A stretch of 64,000 bases of DNA from Colletotrichum lupini (lineage: Eukaryota; Ascomycota; Sordariomycetes; Glomerellales; Glomerellaceae), in NCBI RefSeq assembly GCF_023278565.1, contig NC_064676.1, positions 6,944,001 through 7,008,000 of the forward strand, in the 5' to 3' direction. The notes beneath the pieces are model-generated. The model was not told where the DNA came from. It did not search any database and saw nothing but the letters and a program-made list of their open reading frames with translations. This document shows, piece by piece, positions 48,003 to 60,108 of this stretch. The position numbers were made by a program, and so were the translations under genes. The number at the start of each line of letters is the position of its first letter. The first letter of the stretch is position 1.

Positions 48003-48372
48003 TGTTACGAAGGTAACTTTGTTTACCTTATTATTCGCCTTATTATCAATATTACGTAAGCAAACTATATACCATATTAATCTACGAGTTCTGTAGATTA
48101 TTATAGGTATTGATTATGTAAGCAATACTGCTTATATAAGCTTACGTGAGCAATGGAAAGTACTGGAAGGTAACTGAATAATCTGGAATTTACTCGAGGC
48201 GGAATTACGTACTACGATTACGCATTCACTTACGTATACGCTTATTAATTATATCATAATTAATAAGCAATGGAATATTCTAGTAGGAGGTTTTTATGCC
48301 TATATATAGGCGTGTATTTGCCTACCTAGACCTTTCGTTAAGCAAGCAACTTCTCATATAGTAATTTAACTA
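48003..48372. repeat. Probable solo LTR (about 370 bp) inside the transposase remnant
   Basis: Starts TGTTACGAAGGTAAC, a common fungal LTR start, and includes a TATATATAGGCG promoter-like box near 48300. It interrupts the transposase frame between two recognisable blocks. The pentamer TATTA precedes it (47998-48002) and recurs at 48373-48377. It is visibly less AT-converted than its surroundings, with many TGG and CA sites. The right end is uncertain because TATTA is frequent in this sequence. Confidence 0.45.
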
Positions 48373-48951
48373 TATTATTCTCTTTACTACAAAAACCTCT
48401 TTTATATACGCTTATATCCCCTATATTCATATATTCTTGCTTCTATATGAATATTCACTTTTTATATTCTTTATAAGAATATCCCGCATTACCTCGTTAA
48501 AGCTATACGTGCTAGATATTACTATAGCCTTTACTATACCTAAGACTAGCTTATTAGCTCCCTTACCCTTTATTATACTAGTCTTATTTATATTATACTT
48601 ATTAGCCTATTTAATACTACTAATCTTTAGTATATTAAGTAATCTAAACTATTATTTAATTATATTAATAATAGTTTTATTAACGCGGCGCGAATCGATT
48701 AAATAACTTCTCTAAACCCTTATTAATAAATTCTTTTTAATAAAAGCGTTAATCTATCTCTTACTAAATAGTTTATTATCCCCCTAGGACCTTAGAACTC
48801 GCTTAGTAAATTCCCTAACCTATTTATAAGTTAGTATAATACCTAGGTAATACTATATACGAATTTATTAAGCTAACTAGTCTTCCTATTATAAAAGAAG
48901 CTTCTAAAGCTTTATAAATACCCTCGCCCTTATCTAATAACCTCTCTTTTA

Positions 48952-49174
48952 TAGTACGAAAGGGAACTCGAGGCAGGTCAGAACGCTACTATATTAACCT
49001 AATGGACTAAAGACTTAACGTAAAGAGGGAAAAAATAGAATAGTAAGTAGAAGCTAGCGGGCTGGCCCTTTAGGCCTAGCGGTCTAGCTTATTACGTAAC
49101 TACTAGGAGCTTAGCCTCGTAGCCTAAGGCTAAGCTATAGGGCCCACAGGGCCCTAATGCTTACTACCGTAATA
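48952..49174 (-). repeat. 3' LTR of the minus-strand gypsy element
   Basis: 223 bp, aligned base for base with 55051-55273; differences are mainly transitions. Confidence 0.88.
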
Positions 49175-52100
49175 TTACCCCCCCCCTCTATACTAGAGGG
49201 TACTATCCGTAGCGCTAAAAATAAACCTCTAAATTACCCCTTATTTTAGTAAATTTATAGCTATAATTATTACTATTATATTATCGTCGTCCCTTAGTAG
49301 TAATAAATTACTAGCCGCAGTAGCTTTTATTTATACGTCTACGTTCTATAGCGGGCTTTTAATAGTTAGGTATTAGTAATAGAACGCTTAGAGCGCCGCT
49401 AGCGCATACTTAAAGCTCTTTACGTCGTACTAAGTTAGGTCCGTATTATATCCCTTTTAATCCGCTTAGTACTATAATTTTCCTTTATATAAGCGTAATT
49501 TAATAACCTCTAAGACCTTATACTCCGGTTCGCTATTATTATTAATAATCGGTAATAATAGGTCTTAGTTCTACTTAAGTAATAGGTCGTCGGTAGCCTT
49601 TTTTAGCTTACTTAAGTAAAAGACTAAGTATACCCGGCTACCCGCTAGTAATTTTATAATCTATATACCCCCCTATTTAGTACTAATAATAAGCTATAGC
49701 CCGGCCTATAGTTATTATAGTTTATTTATATTAATAGATTTCTAATACGAGGTATTAATAAAGACCCGGTCCCCTAGTTTTAAGTTATCCGGGCGCTAGT
49801 AGTAGTTAGTATACTTCTTATATCGTACTTAAGCGACCTTTATATTACCCCTAGCGGTCTCCTAGGCCTTATATATTCCCTAGGCTATACGCTATGCGTT
49901 AATACGGTTTAGCTTCTCTTTTATAAAGCCGAATTAGCGGGTTTACCTAAACTAGTTAAAAAAGAGCCGTAGCTAATAACCGAATTCTACTTTATATAAT
50001 AATAGCCCTATAGTCTCGCTAGGCTAAGTAATATAAGTAAAGTCGACTATGGGTAATATATTACTCTAGTTATCTTAGTACTAATTAACTAATAGTTTTA
50101 ACTACTATAGGATATACTAATTTAGTACCTCTATTTAGCCGTCTATTTAGGGGTAGTTAGCTATTAATAGTTATAGCTTAACCCCGTAGATCTTATAAAG
50201 CTCCCCCTAGAAGTTAGAGATAAATTAGGGGCCTCGGTCCGATATAATAATTTTTAATAAGCCGAAAATAAATAGTACCCGTTCGTAAAATATCTAGCTT
50301 ATATTTTTCGCTATAATAGTTTTATAATAAAGAATAAATATCGCCCTCTTACTTAGACAGTTTATTACTACTTAAATATTATCGAATCCTTTTTAATTAG
50401 TAGGGATAGTTATAAAGTTAGTAAAAATATATTACTACGGGTAGTTAGGTATTAGAAATAGCCTTAGCTCCCCCGGGGGCTTATTGCGCGGCTTTTATAA
50501 TTAGTAATAAGTATAATAGTTCTATACGTATTAATAAGTATCTGCCGTTAGGCCCGGCTAGTAATATCGCTATTTAATTATTTTTATAACTTTATTACGC
50601 CCTAAGTAAGCGAGGAGCTTTTATTTATAAACCTCGCGGATAACTATAATATAAAAGTTCTTTTCCTTAGGTATTACGAGCTTCTCGTTTATTATTAATA
50701 ATCCGTCGTTTTAAATAGACTAGCGCTTGCGCCCTTTAGCTACTAGCGCTTATATTAGTATAAAGGACACTATAATAAAGTCTTTATTAAACTTTAAAAT
50801 CTTCTCTATTAGTAAGTACCCCTAGAGCTCGTCTTTTAATAAGAGGGAGCTAACTATAAGCTATAGTTAACTAACTACGGCGCTTAATAACGCCCGTAGC
50901 TCTGCTATAATATTAAGAAACAGTAGTCTTAATAATAAAAGGACTTAGGTCCTATTAGCCTCTTTTAGTGCTTACTAAGTACGGATATCCTCCGTTTTTT
51001 ATAAAAAGGTATTAGCTAGTATATTCTCCTTCCTTAAGTAATAATAAATTTAAAGATTAAAGTCCGCTAGCGTACTAGCTTAGCGGGCTTATTATAAGTT
51101 AAATAGGCGCTTAGTTATAAAGAATAGTAATAGCTCATAATTTATAATAACGTCGAACTTATACTTATAACTTATAAGCTCCGCGCGCTATTTTTCTAAA
51201 TATAGTACTATTATTAATATTTCTTTATTATAAATAGCGTAGTTAAGCTCTGCGCCGCTTATTATTTTTAAGTAAAAGGCTACTAAGTATTATAACTTAT
51301 TATCCTCTTATTATTATAATAGCGCTTTAGTATATACTAAGTTAGAAACGTTAGTTTCTAGCCGCGTTAGTAACTTTAGTTTAAAATAGTAAAGGATAGG
51401 TACTAACGTTAGCGCTAGCTTTATAACTTTAAAGGCCGTCTCGTAATCGGTACTAAAGTTAAAAAGAACTCCTTTACTTATTAGTTTCGTAAGGGGCCTA
51501 GCTAGGCGGCCGTAGTCCTTTATAAATCTCTTATAAAAGTTATAGAACCCGAGGAAAGACTAGATACCCTTAAATAATATAAGAGGCTTCTAGTCTCTAA
51601 CTATAAAGACTTTCTTTTTATTAGGCTATATACTTTTTATAAAAACTACAAAGCCTAGGTATTTTATAAAAATAACGCTAAATTCGCACTTCTTAATATC
51701 TATTTATAAGCTTATTTTCCGTAAGTAGTCTAGTACTTTAGTAACGTGCTCCTAGTACTAGAGGGGGTCGTTTAAAAAGATTAGGATATTATTTATATAC
51801 GCCGTATAGAAGTTATCTAAGTACTTTATTAATATCTCGTTTATATATTATTAATACGTAGTAAGCCCGTTATAGAGCCCGAAGGGTACTATTTTATACT
51901 TATATACCCCGTAGCGGGTTCTAAACGTTATTAAGTCCTTAGAGGCTAGGTCGAGGCGAATATAATAAAAGGCCTACTTAATATTTAGTTTAGTAAATAC
52001 CTTTACCCTACTTAGCTACGTAAGGGTCTCGTTAATAAGTAGTAATAAGTAATAGTCTTTTTTTATAACTTTATTAAGCTTATAAAAGTTAACGTAAAAG

Positions 52101-55050
52101 CGCAGACTACTATTATACTTTTTTATAAATAGCGTTAGTAATATAAAAGGAGTATTACTTAGCTCGATAAATCCCTTTTATAAGTGCTTTAATAAATAGG
52201 CTCTTATAGCCTCTAGCTCCGGTACTAACTATTTATATAAAGGGTAGTAAGTTAGCTTCTCTTTACCGCTATTTAGGAGCTTAATTTTATAATTATACGG
52301 CTTATAAGGCGCTAATATATTACTAACTACTTTATTAAAAACGTCGGTTTAAGGCCGTAAATACTTTAATAAGTTCGTCGCTATAAAGTTATAAATAACC
52401 TAGTCGTCGTTATATAAGGGATCTACCTCCTCCTTCTTATCCTCTATAATATAGTTAAGCTTATAAAGTAATATAAAGCCTATTTTAACGTCGTTTTACC
52501 TTAGGTTCTTTTCGAAATCGGGAGCGCTAATAAAAGTAATATCTATTTATACTATTACTAAGTATAGTTTTTACTACCTAAACCTCTCTATAGGGACGAT
52601 ACTAGTACTATTAAGGGCGCATTTTATCTTCTTCGCATTCTTAGCCTCGTTTAATTATTATATCTAGCGGGCCGTTATTTTTAATAGGCGTAATAATATC
52701 CTAATTAGTATACCCTTCGCCCGCTACTACTAGAGCTTTTGGTTATAGCAAGTTATATCTATCTTAAATAGGTCCTATTAATAGTCGGCGTTGATTTAGT
52801 ATTATATATTAATAACTTCCGGGGTATATCGGTCCTTAATATCCCTAATAATAATAAAGGGTATCTCTTATAATAATAGGTCCTTAGGCTATATTAGCCG
52901 TTAGTAGCGAATATTAGGGTTTACCCCGTAATATTTAAACTACTTCCGCCCTAGGATTAGGTCGTAGCGGCCCGTGTTAAGTTAAAAGAGGGGTATTTTT
53001 AAAAGGACCCGTTAATTAATATATAGGTTAGTAGTTTATATTACGCTAGTATTATCTAATCGCTCTCTATTAAACTTAGTAGTAGGGATTAAGTATAATA
53101 ATTTACGAAATAGGGCCGCGCAGAACTATTATAATAAAAGGGTTACGTAGTTATTTATAAGTCCGTACTTATTAGCTCTTATATTAAATAAGGCTCTTAA
53201 GTAAATTCTATATTTATTAAATACTAATATAAGCTCTATTTTAAGGGGCTAGCCCCCTACGAGATCCTATAGGTTTACTAAATTAATCGCTAATCTTCCG
53301 TCCTTTTTATACGTATCCCCTAGCTAGGAGTTTACTTTTACTAGGGGTTCTAGTTTTCTAAACCCGACTCTATTTTAATAGGGCCCGTAGTAGCGTTAAT
53401 AGCGGCTATAGTAGTCTTTAGCTTCTTAGGGCAGTCCTTAGAGATATATCCGGTATTATTATAAATAAAGTAAGCGCTATTATTTTTAAGTTTTTAATAT
53501 AAGGCTTTAGGGATCGTCTCGCAGGTAGAGGTATAACCTCGGTCCTATTTAGTACCCCTAGTACTTTTATTATTTCCGTTACTTTTATTATTTTTACTAC
53601 TTCTACCCGAGGTTTAATAAGTTTAGCTAGAAGCCTTAACTAAGCAATCCTCTATAAAAAGGGGCTATATTACGTTAGCTAGCTAAGTAACGTACTTAGT
53701 ATATTTTTAAAAAGTAGCCGTATTATCTAGGTACTTCGATATAGCCTAGTTACGAAAATATATAAATAGCTTATTATAAAAACGGCGCTTTTATTAAGAC
53801 TTTAAAAACTTATTAATACGTGCGAGCTTAGCGAATATAAAGCGTTTTTAATAAACGTTTTTAAGTATAATCGTAAGTACGTCTAGCTTACGGCTAGCGT
53901 CGTTTATAGTAATTAAGCTAGTATAAGCCGACTTAAGCTCGTAGAGTAACTACTCGGCTATAGTAATCTCGTTAAAAATTAGTATTAAGTATATAAATTC
54001 CGTAGCGCTACCTCTAATTTTATTAATAATATATTCTAAGTAATACCTATTTGTATTATAATTAGTATTCTCTAAGTACTTTATAATACGCTAGAGCTAG
54101 TAATCGAACTTAAGGCTAGTATTATTACTTATAAAAATAGGTACGTTAAGTATTTTTTAAGAGCCGTAGATAATAAAATAGGGCGAGGCTAAAGTAGTCT
54201 TATAGCTACCCTACGTCTCTAAGTATACTAGCCGCTATTTTAGCGCGCTAAAAGTAGTAGTATTTTAAATAGAGCTAGCCTAGGAGCCGTTTTTTAATTA
54301 CTTTAGCTTTTTAGCTATAGCTACGTTATTAATATAGGCTTAGGTAAGGGCTTCTTTCGTAATACAGAGCTTTATAATAATAATATATATAAGGTCGAGG
54401 TTCTTATAGGTTATTATATATAAGCGCTTAGTACTATTACTTAGCTAGCTAATAATAAAAGCTAGGACCTGCTTTAATTAGTACTAAGTACTTCGCATTT
54501 TTAATTACTATTCGATCTACTTAAGTAAAGTCTTCCCGTCGTTTTTAAAATATAGCTCTTAAATAAGGTCGAGGTCGATATACTACTTAGTATTCTTTTT
54601 AAAAAAGATATTATTATAAATATAAATAGGTAAAGTAAGCTAGTTAGCTACGTTATTAAGGTATACTAAGTAATCGGCCTAAGTAATAAAGAGTAAGAAG
54701 CGCTTTATTAACTAGTTAAATAGCATAACCCTAAAGTTAATAATTAAGAGCTTAGCGCCTTTATTAGGGCTTATAATACTTTATTAAGACTCGTAAAAGC
54801 GGCGACTTTACTAAAAGCCGTTAGTATAAAAAGAGACCTAGCCTCTTTAGCTATATCCTCTGAATTATTACGTTTAGTAAAGGGGGTATATATTTAGGGA
54901 GTATTAATTACGCTACTTATACATAATTAATTTAATTAGCTATCGCTTAGCTCTTTTATACGCTTTCTTAATAAGGGTAGTTAGTAGTTAATTAATTAAA
55001 ATATTATTGTTCTATTTTTAGAGAATAGTTAATTAAGTAACGTTAAGTAG

Positions 55051-55273
55051 TATTATAAAAGGGAACTCGAGGTAGGTCGGAACGCTACTATATTAACCTA
55101 ATAGACTAAAGACTTAACGTAAAGAGGGAAAAAACAGAACAGTAAGTAGAAGCTAGCGGGCTAGCCCTTTGGGCCTAGCGGTCTAGCTCGTTACGTAACT
55201 ACTAGGAGCTTAGCCTCGTAGCCTAAGGCTAAGCCACAGGGCCCACAGGGCCCCAATGCCCACTGCCGTGACA
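55051..55273 (-). repeat. 5' LTR of the minus-strand gypsy element
   Basis: 223 bp. Its outer end reads TGTCACGGCAGTGGGC on the minus strand, so the canonical TGT start is preserved; this is the least mutated LTR of the family in the window. Confidence 0.88.
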
Positions 55274-55506
55274 TTTAACCCTAAAGTATTATCCTAAGAA
55301 CCCCGAACTTAATCAAGGCCCTTTTAATAGAGAGACTATTTTTAATAGTATTAAGTACTTATTAGAGCTTATTTTCGGTATACGATACTATTACTTATTA
55401 ATTAGTAAGTGTATTAAAAAGGAATATATTTGGACGATTTTTGTAATTATTGTGTTGAATTGAAATAATAGGTAGGGTTTTAATATAGTGGCTAGGAGGG
55501 ATTTTT

Positions 55507-55552
55507 GGGGGTGCCCAAAAGGGGGGGGTGCCCAAAAGTGGGTGCTTTGACT
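55507..55552. repeat. Right terminal inverted repeat of the Fot1-like element
   Basis: Inverted partner of 46821-46866 with no difference seen over about 45 bp. TA (55553-55554) follows, then the displaced 3' flank of the dehydrogenase gene (GAGGGTCAC). Confidence 0.9.
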
Positions 55553-57468
55553 TAGAGGGTCACTTTGATAGAAGAGATATGGTGGGAGATCTATGATTAC
55601 GCAAGAGGAGGACCTGAGATTACACGATAGGAAGCAACGAGGAAATAGTATACCAGCATACATGTACATTTACACACCCGGTGCGCTTACATGGCCGAAG
55701 ACGATCTTGTCAAATCGCTTTATGAGCTACCTTATCTTTCAGACCATCGGGTACCGTTCTTATCAAACTCCAATGTGAAGTGAGTCGCACTTGGAATGTC
55801 ACCCTCCTTCATGATTGATAGTCAAACTCAACAGTCTACATGGTGATCTCGAGCTCGCTCAACGATCGAGCAGTTCCTAATATCACCCTAATTTCTTTAG
55901 AATAACAGATTGATCGTGATACCCCCTTACCTCCTTCTGAAATTGTCAGCATCATCTTCAAAACAAATTTTGAAGTCGATATGAGTTCCTACATGAGTGC
56001 TTGATGAATAATAACACACTGAGTAGAACAGAGATGATGCCAATGCAAGCACCTTAGGCAAGTCGATGAAAACCTCAATAATTAGCCCGTCCTTCTCAAG
56101 CCACTTACGTCAATGAATTTGTTTCCAAAAATTGCAGTGGCATGATGCCGCTTAACCTCCAGATGAGTATGTAGGAAAGGTCTAGAACGTTTCGCATCGC
56201 CAAGTCCATGAGATGCGTGTGCTATTCCTGTACAATACGTGACTATGTTCTAGAATTTTTGTGACAAGCTAGTCTTCTTCCTTTGAAGCAACAGGAGGTT
56301 ACATTCCGTTTGCAAACCGACTCGCTCCGATTCAGCCAAGCCCCTGGCCCCCCGACATGAAACGGTTCTTAGTCGGGGCGGCCGATGAATGTGTCTCTCA
56401 TCTTGAATTTTCGATCTTGACTCTCACGAATTATCCCATGCCTGTTGAATTGACCAGGTACGCTTGAGACGTGCACGTAATATTGTCTAGAACACGTGCT
56501 AAATGAGCATCGCCTGCTCCGTGCTGTGGGGGGCTATGTCAACCGACGAACCCATCACGAGATGAACGAAAGAACCATATTCTTACCCACTTCACATGTG
56601 AAAGACGACAAGGGCGTTTGCCCCATCAACGATCTTAATTTTGTCCTATCCTCCCCTACGATTCGCAGTAGCTGCTCGATCCGAGTCAAGTCTGTTCTCA
56701 CCAATCCCCAATAGCTTAGCGTACAGGCAGTGCTAGCTGCACTGCTGCACCTCTCAGCCTTGACGATGTAACGACGGACCCAGCGCGCCGGGCGCTCTGA
56801 CAGTGATGTTTCCATGAATCGCGTGGCAGGGGAAATGGGGATCTGACACAGCCCGCTTGTTCTACCGTCGATCTAGAAAGAAAGATAGAAGACGGGAATA
56901 ATGAAAAACACTAGGACGGCAAGGGACGGAGGTACGGCGAGGGCACGGTTGATGGCCCCAGTGCTACGTCTTTTTTTGCGTCGAGAACTCTCGCTCCGAT
57001 GTTTCCGTGGAACGTGTTTGGAATCTTTCTCGATCCATCTGTGAGCACTGAGGAAAGGTTAGGGGGCTCGGAAGTCGCATCTACTGCGTCATCCGCCGAC
57101 CAAGCGGGGCGGGGCGTCTGATACTACAGAATGCGTACAACGTCGCGATCCGGCGGGCCGTCATGTGCAGGTAGGCAAGGTAAAGTGAAGTAACGTATGT
57201 ATGCACTTTACATATAGGCATGTGGTGAAAGGGTAGGTAGGACTGATCTCACATCTCACGATGTGGGATCAACGGACCCGGAGCCCCGGAGGGAGGGCAA
57301 TCTGCATCTTGCAGCGAGCGATGTTACTCGGCCTCGAAAGTGACGGGAGCTTCACATATGACATGGATAGTCTGACAGGACTGACTCTTTGACAGGTCAT
57401 AGGCGCCGGCGGCTAAAGAAGACGGACGGGTGATGGGTACACGCGAGGTGGCGCAAGTCAACTAACTA

Positions 57469-57609
57469 TCAAGCGACGGATAGGTCGTGTGCCCGGTCTT
57501 CAACGCAGGTAATCCATAGCATTCCCAGCACAAGGCAGATCAGGATCAGGATCTCCGCGAAGAAGATGATGCCCGTCAGCCACGAGCAGGCGCCCGTAAG
57601 GCGAGCCAT
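57469..57609 (-). CDS. Possible small membrane protein or exon, 46 aa
   Basis: ATG at 57609, TGA at 57471-57469. The 46 residues have a polar start, one strongly hydrophobic segment (about 12-34, GIIFFAEILILICLVLGML) and an acidic tail. Codons are GC-ending, as in neighbouring real genes (ATC, CTG, TTC). I do not recognise it. It could be a genuine micropeptide, one exon of a larger gene, or chance. Confidence 0.25.
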   Translation of the reverse strand: MARLTGACSWLTGIIFFAEILILICLVLGMLWITCVEDRAHDLSVA

Positions 57610-58727
57610 AGCCAATGGCCATGAGGTTAAAACTGCCCGAGGGACCTCTTAAATGGAGTCATAGGAGGCCGCGGGAAATCCCATTGACGGCGTTGATCAA
57701 CGCATCCTTGAACACGTTTGGTGCCTAGGCACCCTGGACCGGCGATGGGCGATTTATGATGTGGTAGCTCATAAACATCGGAATGGAGGGGAGGGAATGG
57801 GCTGCTGCGTTTGGATGGCAGGAGAGTCATGTTGCTTCTCCTGTATCATGAAGACATCAATCCCTAGTTGAGATCGAAAAAGAGGGGGGATGAGTGGGTG
57901 GATGGAAGGACAGTAGCAGAGAAAGTCGCTGCGTGTCAAATGAAAACCGGCTAGTTTGCCCTCATCCCGTGGTCCGACACGCCTAATCGTGCGAATAGAC
58001 GCTTTAGGTTGAGGGAAAGGTAGACCTGAGCAGACCGGGCACTCGGATACAGCTCCATGTTACCAGTCCGAAATTCTGTCCGGCGGTTCCAGCACCAACA
58101 ACGCTTCTTCACAAACCTTTTGATTCGGCCGTCAAGTTGCAAAGGCCGAAGCGTAGCTCTGAGCTGCGTTAGTCTCGACTCCTCACAGTTCTGGATGGGC
58201 CCGGAACGTGGGAATGATGGAGACAAGCCAGAGGGTCTAGATGCCAGATGAGTTCCGGGTTCATGGGATATCCATCGACTTCTAAACGACCCAGACAAAA
58301 AGCCCCTATATATCCTTCAAAGGTCAGACCAGGGTAGAACCTTGATGCAAGTCACGGCATGCCTGCATTGAATAATAGGAAACATGGGAGAGTCTCGCGA
58401 AATGGGGAAATGCAGAATTGGGGGAAAGAAACTGGATAACTGGACGTTTGGAGGAGCTTTCCCTTGCGCTTTGATCCTGTGCCTCTGTTGCAAGTTGCAG
58501 AATAAGGGAGGACTTGGACCAGCTTTCTGGGATGAAGCTCTGCATTGGCAAAGGAAAAAGGTCGGGTGGGCCTGAATGCAACTTGTGCCCTTCCCCCCTC
58601 TAATGCCACAGCTCCCTCCCTTTCCTACAATACCTCAGCTGAATATGCCCTTGATCAGTTGAACACAGCGTGCATGCGCCTCTCTGCCGTGCTTCTTCTG
58701 TGCTTCTGCTGCCACGCCTTTGTCTCT

Positions 58728-58733
<6 letters not shown>

Positions 58734-58761
<28 letters not shown>
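58734..58761 (+). repeat. (CT)n microsatellite
   Basis: Fourteen uninterrupted CT units in non-coding sequence. Confidence 0.95.
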
Positions 58762-60108
58762 ATGCCTTCATGGTCTCTACTAACGCGTCCCATGTGCTCT
58801 GATGTCCGGACTTGACTCCGCACTAGCGTTTGACGCTAGAACTGAACACAACCGAGCGGACAACGGTTCTGGCTCGAGTCAAGAGCATGGGAACCCCGGG
58901 GGCGCCGGCTGTTCCCCAATTTCTTAGTCACAAGTACGTTAGTAGGTCCTTTTGCTCTCACCAAGGGGCGCCGAAAGTCGATCACAGAAGCTGCAAAGTG
59001 GGCGGCGTGGGAGAGAGAGCCGACGCCAGGGTCGGCCCCTGTGTCGGGAGCTAATCGACATGTTCCGCAACGGAGTCCGTCGCCGATCGTGGAGAGCCAA
59101 ATCCTCCGAAAGTTCATGTTCCGACTGGAGTCTGGCTAGATCCCGGGAAACATACTTCATGTCTCACAGAACTGAGAGGTCTTGGCCCTGGCGAGTTCTG
59201 GCCAAGGGGGGCTTGGGGGCCACGGCGCCAAGTATCGTGTCTTGTCTTGTCAGCTCGACACCACTCCTATCCCCTTTCATTCGGTGATTTATTTTGCCTT
59301 TCCCAACACACAACCCACAAAGGGGGGTGGGTGGGATGGAGGCGGTAGACGCGGGCAAAGAGAGTCCAGAGCATTGGCGTTGCTGATTGAGGTGAAGCTC
59401 TGGGTTAATGCCGGCCAAAGTTTGCAATGGAGGGAGGATACCAAACACTTGAAGCCAACACCACATTGTGACCGGTGCCAACCACGCGACTAGGACGGCT
59501 TCCCAGGACCAAGGAAGCTCCGCCAGTCCGGCAAAGGAGAATCCGAGGACAACGGTCCTGCTATTGCTCCTGCAGCAAGTGCTGCTATGGATGCTACAGC
59601 TTTCTTGGCAGCCCGCCGCTGACCGCTGCTGCTCGGAGCCCGAAAAGGAACATCCTCTGGAATGGCTCAGATACCACCTGGGCACGTTTTCGAAACCAGG
59701 GACCGGCCGGTCAGGCATCCGTCTGATGTCGCGATGCATTTCATGCTGCCCTCATGATTCGTGTTGCGACGGTGGGCGCACGTGCACCTGGGATCCGCGC
59801 CACCACACACACCTCCCTCTCTGCTTGGCCAGTGAACACCTTTCCATATGAAGTAGTTGACCGCCGCTTCGTGTGGTTGGTAAGAGGGAGGGAGAGGTAA
59901 GGCGAGAGAGCTCTGGTTTCTGCTTGTCACTCAGATCAAGCTTATCGAAAGTTACTGTTATTGCTGTCGCTGCTGCTTTTCCGGCGCGCGCGCAAACGAG
60001 TTCCTCTTTCAGTCGTTCTTTTCTCTTACTTTCCCTTCCCTTCTCCCGATCCTCCGTTTACTTACGAAGCCTTACTCTTTGAAAGAGACATTAAGTAGAG
60101 CTGCCTCC

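Larger units (their letters stand above)
48952..55273 (-). mobile_element. Ty3/gypsy retrotransposon, second copy (6322 bp), minus strand
   Basis: LTRs of 223 bp (48952-49174, 55051-55273) are of the same family as the gypsy element at 24467-30782. The polypurine tract (reverse complement of 49175-49195, C8-rich) adjoins the left LTR, so it reads right to left. The internal sequence is recognisably the reverse complement of the other copy and is less heavily converted, but still broken. The flanks read TTTTA and TTTAA, an imperfect 5-bp duplication. It splits the Fot1-like transposase gene just after its helix-turn-helix region. Confidence 0.9.
46821..55552 (-). mobile_element. Fot1/pogo-like TIR transposon (8732 bp with nested elements)
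   Basis: The ends begin AGTCAAAGCACCC, like the Fot1 family, and form inverted repeats of about 46 bp. They are flanked by TA (46819-46820 and 55553-55554). The transposase lies on the minus strand and is RIP-broken. The N-terminal helix-turn-helix (YTENKL...NSLSIKRALIKFGVLR) is at about 55390-55290. More of the DNA-binding part is at 48951-48650. The DDE domain is at about 47990-47400, with a TTIKYIF.N.RAIKLLVIYKGK block, RLLVLNRYKSY, and an ILQPLDV-like LLNIAIFKLIKFIYKKEL. A gypsy element (48952-55273) and an LTR-like fragment (48003-48372) interrupt it. Without these it is about 2.0 kb, the usual Fot1 size. Confidence 0.9.
55555..60108. other. 4.5-kb GC-balanced region with no convincing long gene
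   Basis: The first few hundred bases should be the original 3' UTR of the tartrate/D-malate dehydrogenase gene. The open frames here are short, overlapping and without recognisable domains. The exceptions worth listing are a 46-codon hydrophobic frame (57469-57609) and a CT microsatellite (58734-58761). The last several hundred bases before 60109 are pyrimidine-rich and probably hold the promoter and leader of the next gene. Confidence 0.5.

Noticed and set aside
48437..48706. 89-codon frame rich in Leu, Ile and Tyr resembling a membrane protein
   Set aside because: It lies in AT-converted transposon sequence; the hydrophobic bias comes from TTA/ATT/TAT codons, and the minus strand holds transposase remnants.
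59164..59739. 191-codon minus-strand frame
   Set aside because: Composition is unlike a folded protein, no domain is recognised, and overlapping plus-strand frames are equally long.
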